Assembly (NCBI GenBank): GCA_900757415.1
Contig: CAAENU010000214.1
Coordinates: forward strand, 1-64,000
Direction: 5' to 3'
DNA from: an uncultured Oscillospiraceae bacterium
Lineage (GTDB): Bacteria > Bacillota > Clostridia > Oscillospirales > Oscillospiraceae
DNA length: 64,000 nucleotides
Below the pieces are notes generated by a model, which did no database searches, was not told the origin of the DNA, and was given only the letters and a program-made list of their open reading frames with translations. A program made the position numbers and the translations under genes. This document shows positions 52,293 through 61,435 of this stretch, piece by piece; within the stretch, counting starts at the first letter, position 1, and each line of letters opens with the position of its first letter.

Positions 52293-53231
52293 TCAGAAGG
52301 CACCCAACTGCTTGAACAGGGTGATCCAGATGAACAGGGTGACACACGAAAAAGCCGTAGAGGTCACCACGGCGCTGCCGGCCAGCTGACTGTCTCCACC
52401 CAGCTGCTGGGCCATATTGAAGGAGTTTACGGCGGTGGGTGCGGCGCACAAGGCCAGCAGCGTGACAAACTCCATGCCCCGGATGCCCAGTGCCATGGCC
52501 AGCGACAGAATCGCGCCGGGGAAGATCACCAGCCGCAGTCCCACACAGATCAGCAGCTCCTTTTTATAAGAGGACAGATCCCTGCTCTCAAAGGAAGCGC
52601 CCAGCAGCAGCAGGATCACGGGGGTGGCCGCGCTGTTCATCTTGCTGGCAAAGGAGGCCAGCACTCCCGGCAGCATCAGATGCACCGCCTTGGCCAGCAG
52701 CCCCAGCACCGAGGCGATCAGCAGCGGATTTTTTGCCACCGACAGCAGCACTTTACCGATTTTGGGTTTTCCGCCGCGGAAATATTCCAGCACCAGAACG
52801 GCGGCGATATTATACAGCGGCACCACGATGGCGATCATCAGCGCGGTGACGCCCAGATTGCCGCCGGGCAGCAGCTCCATGGCGATGGGCATACCCAGCA
52901 GCACAAAGTTGCTGCGGAAGGCCGCTTGGATCATGACGCCCCGCCGGGCAGCCTCTTTTTCCAGCGGAAGAGTAATCACAATGGACAAGAGGATCATTCC
53001 AACTGCGCAGCTGGCCACCAGCAGTACATAGGGCGCCCGCACCGCCTGAGAGAAATCGGAACTGTAAATATTATAGAACAGCATCACCGGCATAAAGGTA
53101 TAAAATGTGACGCGGTTAAAACGCCGCACGTCCTCCTGATTAAGCCAACCAATGCGCTTGGTCAGATAACCCAGAGCAATGATGAGAAACAGCGGCACGA
53201 TAGCATGAAATGCGATAGAAAATGCCTGCAA
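52293..53231 (-). CDS. AEC-family transporter (auxin efflux carrier type)
   Basis: A protein of 312 residues with ten predicted membrane segments. It resembles malate/auxin-efflux-type permeases (KRIGWLNQEDVRRFNRVTFY, cited in part; FRSNFVLLGMPIAMEL; GLRLVIFPGAI). It begins at TTG 53231 with an AAGG site. The substrate is not known; organic acid or amino acid export is a family-level guess. It is co-directional with the gamma-carbonic anhydrase. Confidence 0.85.
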   Translation of the reverse strand: MQAFSIAFHAIVPLFLIIALGYLTKRIGWLNQEDVRRFNRVTFYTFMPVMLFYNIYSSDFSQAVRAPYVLLVASCAVGMILLSIVITLPLEKEAARRGVMIQAAFRSNFVLLGMPIAMELLPGGNLGVTALMIAIVVPLYNIAAVLVLEYFRGGKPKIGKVLLSVAKNPLLIASVLGLLAKAVHLMLPGVLASFASKMNSAATPVILLLLGASFESRDLSSYKKELLICVGLRLVIFPGAILSLAMALGIRGMEFVTLLALCAAPTAVNSFNMAQQLGGDSQLAGSAVVTSTAFSCVTLFIWITLFKQLGAF

Positions 53232-53323
53232 GGAAACGCCTTCTTTCTAACGTTTTTTTAGCACCGCTATCATAGCACGGCATAGGCGAAAGCGCAACGT
53301 CAATCTTGCACGAGAAAGGACAC

Positions 53324-53358
53324 AAAGCAGAGGGGATGCAGTGCATCCCCTCTGCTTT
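53324..53358. terminator. Bidirectional terminator
   Basis: AAAGCAGAGGGGATGCA (53324-53340) pairs with 53342-53358 and TTT follows. It ends the thrC-thrB transcript. Confidence 0.85.
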
Positions 53359-53373
53359 TTTGACATAAACGAT

Positions 53374-54255
53374 TTACAGACGGATGGCGCCGTGGTAATC
53401 CACGGGAAGATCCCGCACCGTCCAGCGGTGCTCCAGCGGCAGCACGGCGCGCTCCATCCGCGCGGCGAAGTCCCCGTCCCGGGTGATGCACAGAATGGTG
53501 GGGCCGGCGCCGCTGATGCATACCGCGCGGCAGCCGTTCTGGTTGGCCAACGCCTCCACCCGGTCATATTCCGGGATCAGGCGGCGGCGGTAAGGCTGAT
53601 GAAGCCTATCCTGCAGCGAAACGGCGATCAGCTCCTCGTCGCCCTGCTCCAGCGCCCGCAGCAGCACCGCCAGATAGCCCCCGTTGCGAACGGCGTCACT
53701 GTGGGACACCATGGCAGGCAGTGCGCGGCGTGCTTCGTGGGTGCTGAGGGGGAAATCCGGAGAGAGGGCCACAAAGTGCAGCTCCGGATGGGGCAGGTAT
53801 TCCACCGTGTAGACCTGACGGCCGGCCATCATGGAGGCGGTCATGCCGCCCAACAGCGCCGGGGCCAGATTATCGGGATGCCCCTCGATCTCCGTGGTCA
53901 TGGCCAGCAGCTGGCGGCGGTCAAAGGGTTTGCCGGCCATATAATTGGCGGCGGCGGCACCGGCGGCGATCAGCGCCGCGGAGGAACCCAGTCCCCGGCA
54001 TACCGGGATCTCGGACTGGATGTGGATATGCACCGGCGGCACATCGCCGCGGCGCAGCTCCTGCCAGACCCGGGCATAGGCCACATAGGCCAGATTCTGT
54101 TCGTTCTGATACTGCTCCTCACAGCCGGAAAAGCTCAGCTCGTCCGATGGCGTAAAGGAAAGCGTGTTATAAAGTCCCAGCGCACAGCCCAGCACATCAA
54201 AGCCGGCTGCCAGATTGGCCGTTGTGGCGGGGACACGGATCGTTACCTGTTCCAT
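53374..54255 (-). CDS. thrB: Homoserine kinase
   Basis: A GHMP kinase of 293 residues. The ATP loop PVCRGLGSSAALIAAG is near residue 85, PATTANLAAGFDVLG is at the N terminus and GAGPTILCI near the C terminus. It phosphorylates homoserine for threonine synthesis. It overlaps thrC by 13 bases, so translation is coupled. Confidence 0.95.
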   Translation of the reverse strand: MEQVTIRVPATTANLAAGFDVLGCALGLYNTLSFTPSDELSFSGCEEQYQNEQNLAYVAYARVWQELRRGDVPPVHIHIQSEIPVCRGLGSSAALIAAGAAAANYMAGKPFDRRQLLAMTTEIEGHPDNLAPALLGGMTASMMAGRQVYTVEYLPHPELHFVALSPDFPLSTHEARRALPAMVSHSDAVRNGGYLAVLLRALEQGDEELIAVSLQDRLHQPYRRRLIPEYDRVEALANQNGCRAVCISGAGPTILCITRDGDFAARMERAVLPLEHRWTVRDLPVDYHGAIRL

Positions 54256-55739
54256 TCTGCTTCGCCTGCCTTTCTCAGCACATAGGCCAGCATATCCTGC
54301 CGGTCGATCACATCGCGGTGGCGCACCTGACGCTGCCGCAGATCCGCCAGATGGGGGGGAACCGGGACGCCGGTCAGGGCATGGAGACGCTGCATCACGT
54401 CAAACTCATCCTCACCCGGTGCTTCTCCCAAACCCTCCAGCACGGCGGCGGGGAACTTGTACGGCGAGGCCGTGGACAGCACCACCACGGGGTGATGGCC
54501 GCCGCAGGCGGCCTTGTAGTCCTGCGCCACCTGCCATGCCACCGCCGTATGGGTGTCGGCCAGATAATGATGCTCGCGCCAGAGCCGGCCGATGGCGGCT
54601 TTGGTAGCGGCATCATCGCAGCAGCCGCTCCAGAAAACGCACTGGATCTTTTCCAGCAGCGCCGGAGGCACCTGATAGGCGCCGGTTTCCTTCAGCTGTG
54701 CCATCAGCTCCGCCACCAGCGCGGCATCGCCGCTGAGCAGGAACAGCAGCCGCTCCAGATTGCTGGATACCAGAATATCCATGGAGGGAGAAACGGTCTT
54801 ATAAAAGGGGCGGTTCCGGTCATAGCGGCCGGTGCGCAGAAAGTCCGTCAGCACATTGTTGGCGTTGGAGGCGCAGACCAGCCGCCCCACAGGCAGACCC
54901 ATCTCCCGGGCAAAAAAGCCGGCCAGAATATCACCGAAATTGCCGGTGGGCACGGCGAAGTCCACCAAGTCTCCCTCGCGGATGCGGCCCATGCGGCACA
55001 GGTCGGCATAGGACCGGAAATAGTAGACCACCTGCGGTGCCAGACGGCCGATGTTGATGGAGTTGGCCGAGGACAGGCGCACGCCCTTTCCCGCCAGCAG
55101 CTTCTGCTGCTCCACGGCGGCAAAGATCTCCTTGACGCCGGTCTGGGCATCGTCAAAGTTGCCCCGGACGGCGCAGACGCAGACATTGCGGCCCGCCTGC
55201 GTTTCCATCTGCCACTGCTGCACAGCGCTGACGCCGCCATAGGGATAGAACACAATGATCCGGGTGCCCGGCACATCCTGAAAACCGGCCATGGCGGCCT
55301 TACCCGTGTCGCCGCTGGTGGCGGTCAGAATCAGGATCTCGTCGGACACACCGCACTTTTCCCGGGAGGCGGTCATCAGCCGGGGCAGCATGCTCAGCGC
55401 CACATCCTTGAAGGCACTGGTGGGGCCGCGGAACAGCTCCAGCACCGCGTCGTCTCCCACCGGGACGGTGGGCGTCAGATCCGGGGTCTCAAACTTTCCT
55501 TCATAGGCGGCGTGTACCAGCGCGTCCATCTCCTGCCGCGAAAAGGAGGGCAGCAGCGCCGACAGGATCTCACGGGCCATGGACAGAGTGTCCAGCTTCA
55601 GTACCGCCCGCCAGTCCAGCTTTATCTCCGACAGGGCGGGCATGGTGTACAGTCCGCCGTCAGGCGCCAGTCCCTGCAGGACTGCTTCGGCCGGCGTGGC
55701 ATGCAGCGCGTCGCTGCGTGTGCTTTGATATTCCATCAT
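54243..55739 (-). CDS. thrC: Threonine synthase
   Basis: A PLP enzyme of 498 residues. The PLP lysine is in PTSAFKDVAL and the phosphate-binding loop is TATSGDTGKAAM. It turns O-phosphohomoserine into threonine. It belongs to the longer class typical of bacteria such as E. coli. GGAGATC precedes ATG 55739. It is transcribed away from lysC, from an overlapping promoter pair. Confidence 0.95.
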   Translation of the reverse strand: MMEYQSTRSDALHATPAEAVLQGLAPDGGLYTMPALSEIKLDWRAVLKLDTLSMAREILSALLPSFSRQEMDALVHAAYEGKFETPDLTPTVPVGDDAVLELFRGPTSAFKDVALSMLPRLMTASREKCGVSDEILILTATSGDTGKAAMAGFQDVPGTRIIVFYPYGGVSAVQQWQMETQAGRNVCVCAVRGNFDDAQTGVKEIFAAVEQQKLLAGKGVRLSSANSINIGRLAPQVVYYFRSYADLCRMGRIREGDLVDFAVPTGNFGDILAGFFAREMGLPVGRLVCASNANNVLTDFLRTGRYDRNRPFYKTVSPSMDILVSSNLERLLFLLSGDAALVAELMAQLKETGAYQVPPALLEKIQCVFWSGCCDDAATKAAIGRLWREHHYLADTHTAVAWQVAQDYKAACGGHHPVVVLSTASPYKFPAAVLEGLGEAPGEDEFDVMQRLHALTGVPVPPHLADLRQRQVRHRDVIDRQDMLAYVLRKAGEAEWNR

Positions 55740-55798
55740 AGGGATCTCCTCCGGGTATTTTCCCCAAAAATTTTTCTGAAAAAAGCAAAAATTTCGCC

Positions 55799-55827
55799 TT
55801 GCATTTTCACGATGAATATGATATATT
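55799..55827 (+). promoter_or_regulatory. lysC promoter
   Basis: TTGCAT (55799-55804), 17-base spacer, TATATT (55822-55827). The leader of about 100 bases contains GACAAATT...AATTTGTC (55863-55883), an 8-bp stem, followed by a second AATTTGTC; no lysine riboswitch is seen. Confidence 0.7.
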
Positions 55828-55846
55828 GTTCCCCGTAAAAAGTCAA
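55818..55846 (-). promoter_or_regulatory. thrC promoter, overlapping the lysC promoter
   Basis: The minus strand shows TTGACT (55841-55846), 17 bases, TATCAT (55818-55823). Its -10 box shares two bases with the lysC -10 box. Confidence 0.7.
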
Positions 55847-55933
55847 GTGTTTTTTATCGAAAGACAAATTTGCAGAATTTGTCAATTTGTCCACGAGAGA
55901 AAACCCTTTGCACCCTATGAAAGGACTATTGAT

Positions 55934-57265
55934 ATGTTGAAAGTAGCAAAATTCGGCGGCTCCTCCATGGCGGACGCCGTGCAATTTGCCAAGGTAAAGG
56001 CGATTGTGGAAAGCGATCCCGCCCGCCGCGTGATTGTGGTGTCCGCCCCCGGCAAACGCAACAAAGAGGATCATAAGGTTACAGACCTGCTGTATCTGTG
56101 CAGCGCACATATAAAATATGGCGTTTCCTGCGAGAAGATCTTTGATCTGATCCGCTTGCGCTATCAGGAGATCGCGGACGACTGCGGACTGGCGCTGGAT
56201 CTGAAGGACGAGTTTGACGCGCTGTGGCGGAAAATGACCAGCGGCGAGGCGGATCAGGAATATTTGGCCTCGCGGGGCGAATACTTCGCGGCGCGGCTGA
56301 TGGCGGAATATCTGGGGTATACGTTTCTGGATGCGGCTCTGTGGCTGCAGTTCAAGTTTGACGGCACAGTGGATCAGGAGGCCAGCTATGAGGCCCTGCG
56401 CAAGGCGGCGGACGGCCAGCGGGTGGTGATTCCCGGCTTTTACGGCGCCATGCCCGACGGGCGGGTAGTGACGCTGACTCGCGGCGGCAGCGATATCACC
56501 GGCGCGCTGGCGGCGGCGGCGCTGGATGCCGACGTCTATGAAAACTGGACGGATGTGTCCGGTATCCTGATGGCCGATCCACGCATTGTGGAAAATCCCG
56601 CCCCCATCCGCCGTGTGACCTACAGCGAGCTGCGGGAGCTGAGCTATCTGGGTGCGCAGGTGCTGCATGAGGGAACTGTGTTCCCGGTGCGGGAGAAGAA
56701 CATCCCCCTGAATATCCGCAACACCAACGATCCCGCCCATGACGGCACCATGATCCTCAGCAGTATTGATGACGAAGGGCAGGACGACAGCTTTATCACC
56801 GGTATTGCGGGCAAGAAGGGCTTTTCCATCATCACCGTGGCCAAGAGCGGTATGTCTTCTGAAACGGGAGCGCTGCTGAAGATCCTGTCGATTCTGGCCA
56901 AGCACCAGATTAATGTGGAATATGTCCCCTCGGGCATCGACACCCTGTCACTGGTGGTGGAAGCCGCCAAGGTCGCGCCCTGCCTGTACAGCATGCTGGG
57001 TGAGATCCAGCAGGAGCTGCAGCCTGATTCCATCAAGGTGACGGAGCATATCGCCGTGGTGGCGGCAGTGGGCCGTAAAATGGCGTATCGGCTGGGCGTG
57101 TCCGGTAAGATCTTCAGCAAGCTGGGCGAGCATGGCGTGAACATCCGCATGATCACCCAGGGCCCCGAAGAGCTGAACATCATCGTGGGCGTTGAGGAAA
57201 AAGACTTTGAGCAGGCCGTCCGGGTTCTGTATGACAGCTTTGTAAAGGAGGAAGTTGCGAAATGA
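55934..57265 (+). CDS. lysC: Aspartate kinase
   Basis: A protein of 443 residues. The N-terminal VAKFGGSSMADA nucleotide motif, TRGGSDITGALAAAALDAD (cited in part) and the DVSGILMADPRIV loop are typical. Two C-terminal ACT domains (from about residue 300) give allosteric control by lysine or threonine. It makes aspartyl phosphate, the first step to lysine, threonine and methionine. AAAGGAC precedes ATG 55934. It overlaps asd by 4 bases. Confidence 0.95.
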   Translation: MLKVAKFGGSSMADAVQFAKVKAIVESDPARRVIVVSAPGKRNKEDHKVTDLLYLCSAHIKYGVSCEKIFDLIRLRYQEIADDCGLALDLKDEFDALWRKMTSGEADQEYLASRGEYFAARLMAEYLGYTFLDAALWLQFKFDGTVDQEASYEALRKAADGQRVVIPGFYGAMPDGRVVTLTRGGSDITGALAAAALDADVYENWTDVSGILMADPRIVENPAPIRRVTYSELRELSYLGAQVLHEGTVFPVREKNIPLNIRNTNDPAHDGTMILSSIDDEGQDDSFITGIAGKKGFSIITVAKSGMSSETGALLKILSILAKHQINVEYVPSGIDTLSLVVEAAKVAPCLYSMLGEIQQELQPDSIKVTEHIAVVAAVGRKMAYRLGVSGKIFSKLGEHGVNIRMITQGPEELNIIVGVEEKDFEQAVRVLYDSFVKEEVAK

Positions 57266-58269
57266 AGCAGTTTAAGGTAGGTATTCTGGGCGCCACCGGT
57301 GCGGTGGGCCGCGAAATGATGAAGATTCTGGAAGAGCGCAAGTTCCCCGTGGCGGAGCTGCGTCCCATCGCCAGCGAGCGCAGTGCCGGCACCAAGCTGC
57401 CCTTTAACGGCGGCGAGGCCGAGGTGGTGGCTGCCTCCGACAGCGCCTTTGCGGGATTGGATCTGGTGCTGGGCGCGGCGGAGAACGACATCGCAAAGCG
57501 CTACGCACCCGCCATCGTCAAGGCGGGAGCCGTGTTTGTGGATAACTCCAGCGCATTCCGGCTGGATAAGGATGTGCCGTTGGTTATCCCTGAGATCAAT
57601 CCCGAGGATGTAAAGTGGCACAAGGGCATCATTGCCAATCCCAACTGCACGACCATCGTATCGCTGGTGGCCATCAATGCGCTGAATCAGCTCAGTCCTA
57701 TTGAAAGCATTGTGGCCTCCAGCTATCAGGCGGTCAGCGGCGCCGGCGCCGGCGGCCCCATTGAGCTGATGGCCGAAGTGGACGCGCTGGCCAAGGGCGA
57801 GAGCTACCAACCCAAGGTGTTCCAGTATCAGATCGCCTATAACGTGATTCCGCAGATCGGCGGCGAGGCCTTTGAGGGGTATACCTCTGAGGAGATGAAA
57901 ATGCAGAACGAGGGCCGCAAGATCCTGCACCTGCCGGAGCTGAAGGTGAGCTGCACCTGCGTGCGCGTGCCGGTGGTCCGCAGCCACAGCGTGTCCCTTG
58001 TGGTGCGCACCAAGGAGAAGATCAGCGTAGCCGACGCCAGGGCCGCCATCGCCAAGGCCGCAGGCTGCCGGCTGGTGGACGATCTGGCCAATAAGCAGTA
58101 CCCCATGCCGCTGGATACCTCCGATCAGGATATCGTGTTTGTGGGTCGTATCCGCGATGATCTGACCAGCGACAACGGATTGAACATCTGGTGCTGCGGC
58201 GATCAGGTGCGCAAGGGCGCCGCCACCAACACCGTACAGATCGCGGAGCTGGCCATGGGCATCCGGTAA
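57262..58269 (+). CDS. asd: Aspartate-semialdehyde dehydrogenase
   Basis: A protein of 335 residues. GATGAVGREM is the NADP loop, NPNCTTIVSLVA holds the catalytic Cys, and VPVVRSHSVSL follows with the catalytic His. It reduces aspartyl phosphate. It is translationally coupled to lysC by ATGA overlap. A strong terminator follows. Confidence 0.97.
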   Translation: MKQFKVGILGATGAVGREMMKILEERKFPVAELRPIASERSAGTKLPFNGGEAEVVAASDSAFAGLDLVLGAAENDIAKRYAPAIVKAGAVFVDNSSAFRLDKDVPLVIPEINPEDVKWHKGIIANPNCTTIVSLVAINALNQLSPIESIVASSYQAVSGAGAGGPIELMAEVDALAKGESYQPKVFQYQIAYNVIPQIGGEAFEGYTSEEMKMQNEGRKILHLPELKVSCTCVRVPVVRSHSVSLVVRTKEKISVADARAAIAKAAGCRLVDDLANKQYPMPLDTSDQDIVFVGRIRDDLTSDNGLNIWCCGDQVRKGAATNTVQIAELAMGIR

Positions 58270-58314
58270 GCCGGTCGGCAAGGCGAATTTTCCACAGAGA
58301 ATTCAACACATGCA

Positions 58315-58346
58315 AAAAGGGCGTTCCCCGCAGGGAACGCCCTTTT
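58315..58346 (+). terminator. lysC-asd terminator
   Basis: AAAAGGGCGTTCCC (58315-58328) pairs with 58333-58346, ending TTTT. Confidence 0.85.
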
Positions 58347-58390
58347 CAGTCTGTCAGAGAGGAATGGCCTTTGCGGCGGGATCGAATAAG

Positions 58391-58418
58391 ATATCCCCGG
58401 CCTTTGGCCGGCGGATAT
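58391..58418 (-). terminator. Terminator-like stem after the ABC operon
   Basis: ATATCC and CGGCC (58391-58402) pair with GGCCG and GGATAT (58406-58418), with one mismatch. A modest T-containing tail follows on the minus strand. Confidence 0.5.
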
Positions 58419-58421
58419 GTT

Positions 58422-58982
58422 TTACAGGCCGATGATCTGCGCGTGCAGCGCCGCGGCATCGTCTGCATTGTGGGAGGCCATTACCAGTGTCCGCGGCCCT
58501 ACCGCCTCGTTGATGGCGGTCAGACACTGTGCCCGGGAGGCGGGGTCAAGTCCTGTCAGCGCCTCATCCAGCACCAGCACGTCAAAGGGATGCGCCAGCG
58601 CACGACCCAGCGCGGCGCGGCGTTTCATGCCGCCGCTCAGCGTCTCGGGCAGCGCGTCCAGACTGTCGCCCAGACCTAACTGCGTCAAAATGCGGCAGGC
58701 CGTTTCCTTGTCGCTGAAGAGAGCGGCATTTTCCACCACGGTTTTCCAGGGCAGCAGACGATCCTCCTGAAACACGGTGGAAAACCGTATGCCGTCCGGG
58801 CGCGTTACCGAACCCCGGCGGGGGCGTTCCAGCCCCAACAGCAGCCGCAGCACGGTGGTTTTTCCTCTGCCGGAGGGGGCCATCAGGCAGATTCGTCTGC
58901 CTGATGGAAGTTCCAGCGAAAAATCCCGCAGCAGCGGGGCTGACAGCCCATAGCCAAAGGTTACACGGTCAAAACGTATCAT
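58422..58982 (-). CDS. ABC transporter ATP-binding protein, NitT/TauT-like
   Basis: A protein of 186 residues, short for the family (usually 240-260). Walker A reads APSGRGKTT, with Ala in place of the usual first Gly. The Q-loop VFQEDRLLPW, signature LSGGMKRRAALGRAL, Walker B VLVLDEAL and the switch His in ASHNADD are present. The start at 58982 overlaps the permease stop (ATGA). It powers the importer encoded with the permease and lipoprotein upstream. Confidence 0.85.
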   Translation of the reverse strand: MIRFDRVTFGYGLSAPLLRDFSLELPSGRRICLMAPSGRGKTTVLRLLLGLERPRRGSVTRPDGIRFSTVFQEDRLLPWKTVVENAALFSDKETACRILTQLGLGDSLDALPETLSGGMKRRAALGRALAHPFDVLVLDEALTGLDPASRAQCLTAINEAVGPRTLVMASHNADDAAALHAQIIGL

Positions 58983-59716
58983 GGCCGCCCCCCTCTTTGC
59001 CCGATGGCGGACAAGCGCTGCAAAAGGGTGCTGCACGCCACGATTACCACTGTCAGGGCAAATACCTCGTCATAGCTGACGCTGGCCTTCCCGCTCCACA
59101 AAAGGTCACCCAGCGAGCCCTGTGTGCGGCAGATGACCTCGGCGGCGATGCCGGATTTCCAGGCAAAGCCCAGCGCCGTTGTCACGGCGGCTGCCACATG
59201 GGGACGGATTCCCGGCAGCGTGATCCGCCGCAGGATCTGCCAGCGCCCCATGCCGAAGGTGCGGGCCATTTCCCACAGCTGCCGGTCGGCATTTTCCAGG
59301 CCTGCCTCCACGCCGCACCATATGACGGGCAGCACAGTCAGAAACACGATGGCACTGGGGATATAGGGCCGGCTGACCCACAGAAACACCACGATGGTAA
59401 AGACTGCCACAGGGATGGAGCGAACCAGCTGTATCAGCGGCGCGGCCAGACGGCGGAAGAGGGACCACTGCGCGGATGCGGCGGCGCCCAGCGCGCCGGC
59501 GGCAAAGGCCAGCGCAAACCCGGCGCAGATCCGCAGCAGCGACATGCCCACCGTCAGCCAGAAGTCCGGCTTCACCGCCATGCGCGCCAGTGCACACAGC
59601 GTATCTGCCGGGGTGGGAATGGGCAGCAGCAGCGTCCGGTTGGCGGCCATCGCCGCCAGCTGCCAGACCACCACCCAGAACAGCACCGCCGCGCCGTTTG
59701 CCAGTGTTTTACGCAC
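58979..59716 (-). CDS. ABC transporter permease, SsuC/TauC-like
   Basis: A protein of 245 residues from GTG 59716 (MRKTLANG), with about six membrane segments and the coupling-loop pattern EMARTFGMGRWQILRRITLPG (cited as EMARTFGMGRWQ). A longer frame to 59773 exists, but the GTG overlaps the lipoprotein stop, as expected for coupling. It belongs to the sulfonate/nitrate/taurine-type importer family. The substrate is not known. Confidence 0.85.
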   Translation of the reverse strand: MRKTLANGAAVLFWVVVWQLAAMAANRTLLLPIPTPADTLCALARMAVKPDFWLTVGMSLLRICAGFALAFAAGALGAAASAQWSLFRRLAAPLIQLVRSIPVAVFTIVVFLWVSRPYIPSAIVFLTVLPVIWCGVEAGLENADRQLWEMARTFGMGRWQILRRITLPGIRPHVAAAVTTALGFAWKSGIAAEVICRTQGSLGDLLWSGKASVSYDEVFALTVVIVACSTLLQRLSAIGQRGGRP

Positions 59717-60746
59717 CGTAATAGAAATCGTCACCCGGCAGCGCGCCGCCCACGCTCTTGGGATCGGCGTCAAACATCACCTGCAGATAGCCGCCCAGTT
59801 GGGTCTTCATCTCCTCGCCGGAAACAAAGGTCAGACCGCAGAAGGGAATGGCCTTTTCGGCCAGCGCTGCTTTGGGGATCAGACCGTACTGTTCGCACAG
59901 AGCGGCGGTGCCCGCCGCGTCGGACTGCGCCTCCTCAATGGAGGCGGCGTAGTCCTCCAAAAACAGCGCTACCGCATCGGGGTTCTCCTGCAAAAACTGG
60001 TTGCGGACAATGACACAACCCATCATCAGCGTGCTGCTGCCACCGGAGATCTTGTCCCATTCCTCGGTCATATCCAGCACGGTACGTGCATTTTCGTTCT
60101 GCATCAAAATGCTGGTGGCCACCGGCTGGGGAGCCATGATCACGGCCTCGGGGTCATTCTGCCACACGGTCAGCAGTTCACTGCCCTCGCCGACAAACTG
60201 GATGGTCACATCCTCGTCGGGCGCAAGGCCGTTGCCCTTGAGCACATAGCGCAGGATATACTCCGGGTTGGCGCCCTGACCGGGGGCGTAGATGGTTTTG
60301 CCTTTCAGTTCGGCCACCGAGGCGATGTCCTGCCCGTTGGACAGCATGGACAGCACGCCCAGCGTGTTGACTGCCAGCACGGAAATGCCGCCGTTGGTCT
60401 TATTGTACAGCGTGGAGGCCAGATTGGTGGCCACCGCCGCGATGTCGGCGTCACCGTTGGAGATGGCGGACACCACCTCGTCATTGGCACCGGGCATGGT
60501 AATATGATAGGTATTCTTTGTTTCACCTGCGTCGGCAGCGGCCCACAGGTTCATGGCGCCGATGCCGGTGGGGCCGGACAGCACATAGAGATTGACCTCC
60601 GCGCCTGTCGGCTCCGCCGTCTGGGACTGATCCTGCCCGTCTGCAGGCTGCGGTTTCGCGGCGCCGCCCTGCGCGCCGCAGGCAGCCAGACTCAGCGCCA
60701 GCGCCAGCGCCAGCAGCAGACTTACCAATTTGGTTGCTTTTTTCAT
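59709..60746 (-). CDS. ABC transporter substrate-binding lipoprotein, NMT1/THI5-like
   Basis: A protein of 345 residues. A signal peptide ends in the lipobox LAAC (Cys near residue 23), and a Gln/Ala-rich linker follows. The periplasmic-binding fold of the NMT1/TauA class is suggested by PTGIGAMNLWAAADAG, GDADIAAVATN and IYAPGQGANPEYILR. It captures the substrate at the cell surface. It overlaps the regulator gene by ATGA. Substrate class (nitrate, sulfonate, pyrimidine or other) cannot be fixed. Confidence 0.85.
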   Translation of the reverse strand: MKKATKLVSLLLALALALSLAACGAQGGAAKPQPADGQDQSQTAEPTGAEVNLYVLSGPTGIGAMNLWAAADAGETKNTYHITMPGANDEVVSAISNGDADIAAVATNLASTLYNKTNGGISVLAVNTLGVLSMLSNGQDIASVAELKGKTIYAPGQGANPEYILRYVLKGNGLAPDEDVTIQFVGEGSELLTVWQNDPEAVIMAPQPVATSILMQNENARTVLDMTEEWDKISGGSSTLMMGCVIVRNQFLQENPDAVALFLEDYAASIEEAQSDAAGTAALCEQYGLIPKAALAEKAIPFCGLTFVSGEEMKTQLGGYLQVMFDADPKSVGGALPGDDFYYGA

Positions 60747-61366
60747 ACAATTACCTCGATTCTTTTTCCGTCCCGGACGATAAGTCCGGCGTTTTCCAGT
60801 TCCTCCAGTGCCCGGTACAGGCTGGTGCGGCCCATGGACAGTCCTGCCGCCAGCTTAGTCATGCTCAACCCCTTCGGCAGAGAGCCTTTCTCACCGCAGT
60901 TGGCGCACAGCCAGCGGTAGACCCGCTGCCGGGCGCTGTCCTCCGTGAAAAGGGCAATCTTCTCGTTGAGAAACCGCACCCTGCCGGAGAGAAAAGCGAT
61001 ATACGCTGCCGCCATCCCGGGCCACCGGCCGAACCACTGCCGCAGCAGCGCTTCCGGCAGAAACAGCACCGCGCATTCCGTTACGGCCCGTACCCGGGAC
61101 ACATAGCCGCGGCCGCCGAACAGCGCCGCCGCGCCGAAGGTGTCTCCCGGGCCAAAGGCGGCCAGCACCGCCTGATCCCGGTGGTCGGCCGCCGCCTCTG
61201 CCCGGCCGTGCAGCACGATGCCCAGCGCCGGCGCCGCCGCTCCCGGCCGGCAGATGGTCTCACCCCGCCCAAAGCTGCATACCGGCAGGGACAACGCCTC
61301 GTTCAGAGCCTGCTCGGCATCCTGAAACAGGAAATGCTGCGCCAGAAGTGTTCGATGATCCTCCAT
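60743..61366 (-). CDS. Crp/Fnr-family transcription regulator
   Basis: A protein of 207 residues. A cyclic-nucleotide-type beta-barrel (FGRGETICRPGAAAPALGIV, cited in part) is followed by a long helix and a winged helix with LSMTKLAAGLSMGRTSLYRAL as the recognition region. No Cys set for an Fe-S cluster is seen, so it is not an Fnr oxygen sensor. It starts at ATG 61366 with AAAGGAG. It is the first gene of the ABC operon and a 16-bp palindrome in its own leader is the probable site it binds. Confidence 0.85.
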   Translation of the reverse strand: MEDHRTLLAQHFLFQDAEQALNEALSLPVCSFGRGETICRPGAAAPALGIVLHGRAEAAADHRDQAVLAAFGPGDTFGAAALFGGRGYVSRVRAVTECAVLFLPEALLRQWFGRWPGMAAAYIAFLSGRVRFLNEKIALFTEDSARQRVYRWLCANCGEKGSLPKGLSMTKLAAGLSMGRTSLYRALEELENAGLIVRDGKRIEVIV

Positions 61367-61381
61367 ACCGCGCTCCTTTTT

Positions 61382-61397
61382 TGTTCCATATGGAACA
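61382..61397. promoter_or_regulatory. Probable operator of the Crp-family regulator
   Basis: TGTTCCATATGGAACA is a perfect 16-bp palindrome just downstream of the predicted start of transcription and before the ribosome site. Binding there would block transcription of the regulator-ABC operon. Confidence 0.65.
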
Positions 61398-61406
61398 GTT
61401 TTTATC

Positions 61407-61435
61407 AGTATAAAGGCGGCGCGGCCGGTTGTCAA
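61407..61435 (-). promoter_or_regulatory. Promoter of the regulator-ABC operon
   Basis: The minus strand shows TTGACA (61430-61435), 17 bases, TATACT (61407-61412). Confidence 0.8.

Noticed and set aside
55834..55933. Lysine riboswitch in the lysC leader
   Set aside because: The leader is only about 100 bases and shows just a small AAATT hairpin; the L-box core elements are absent.
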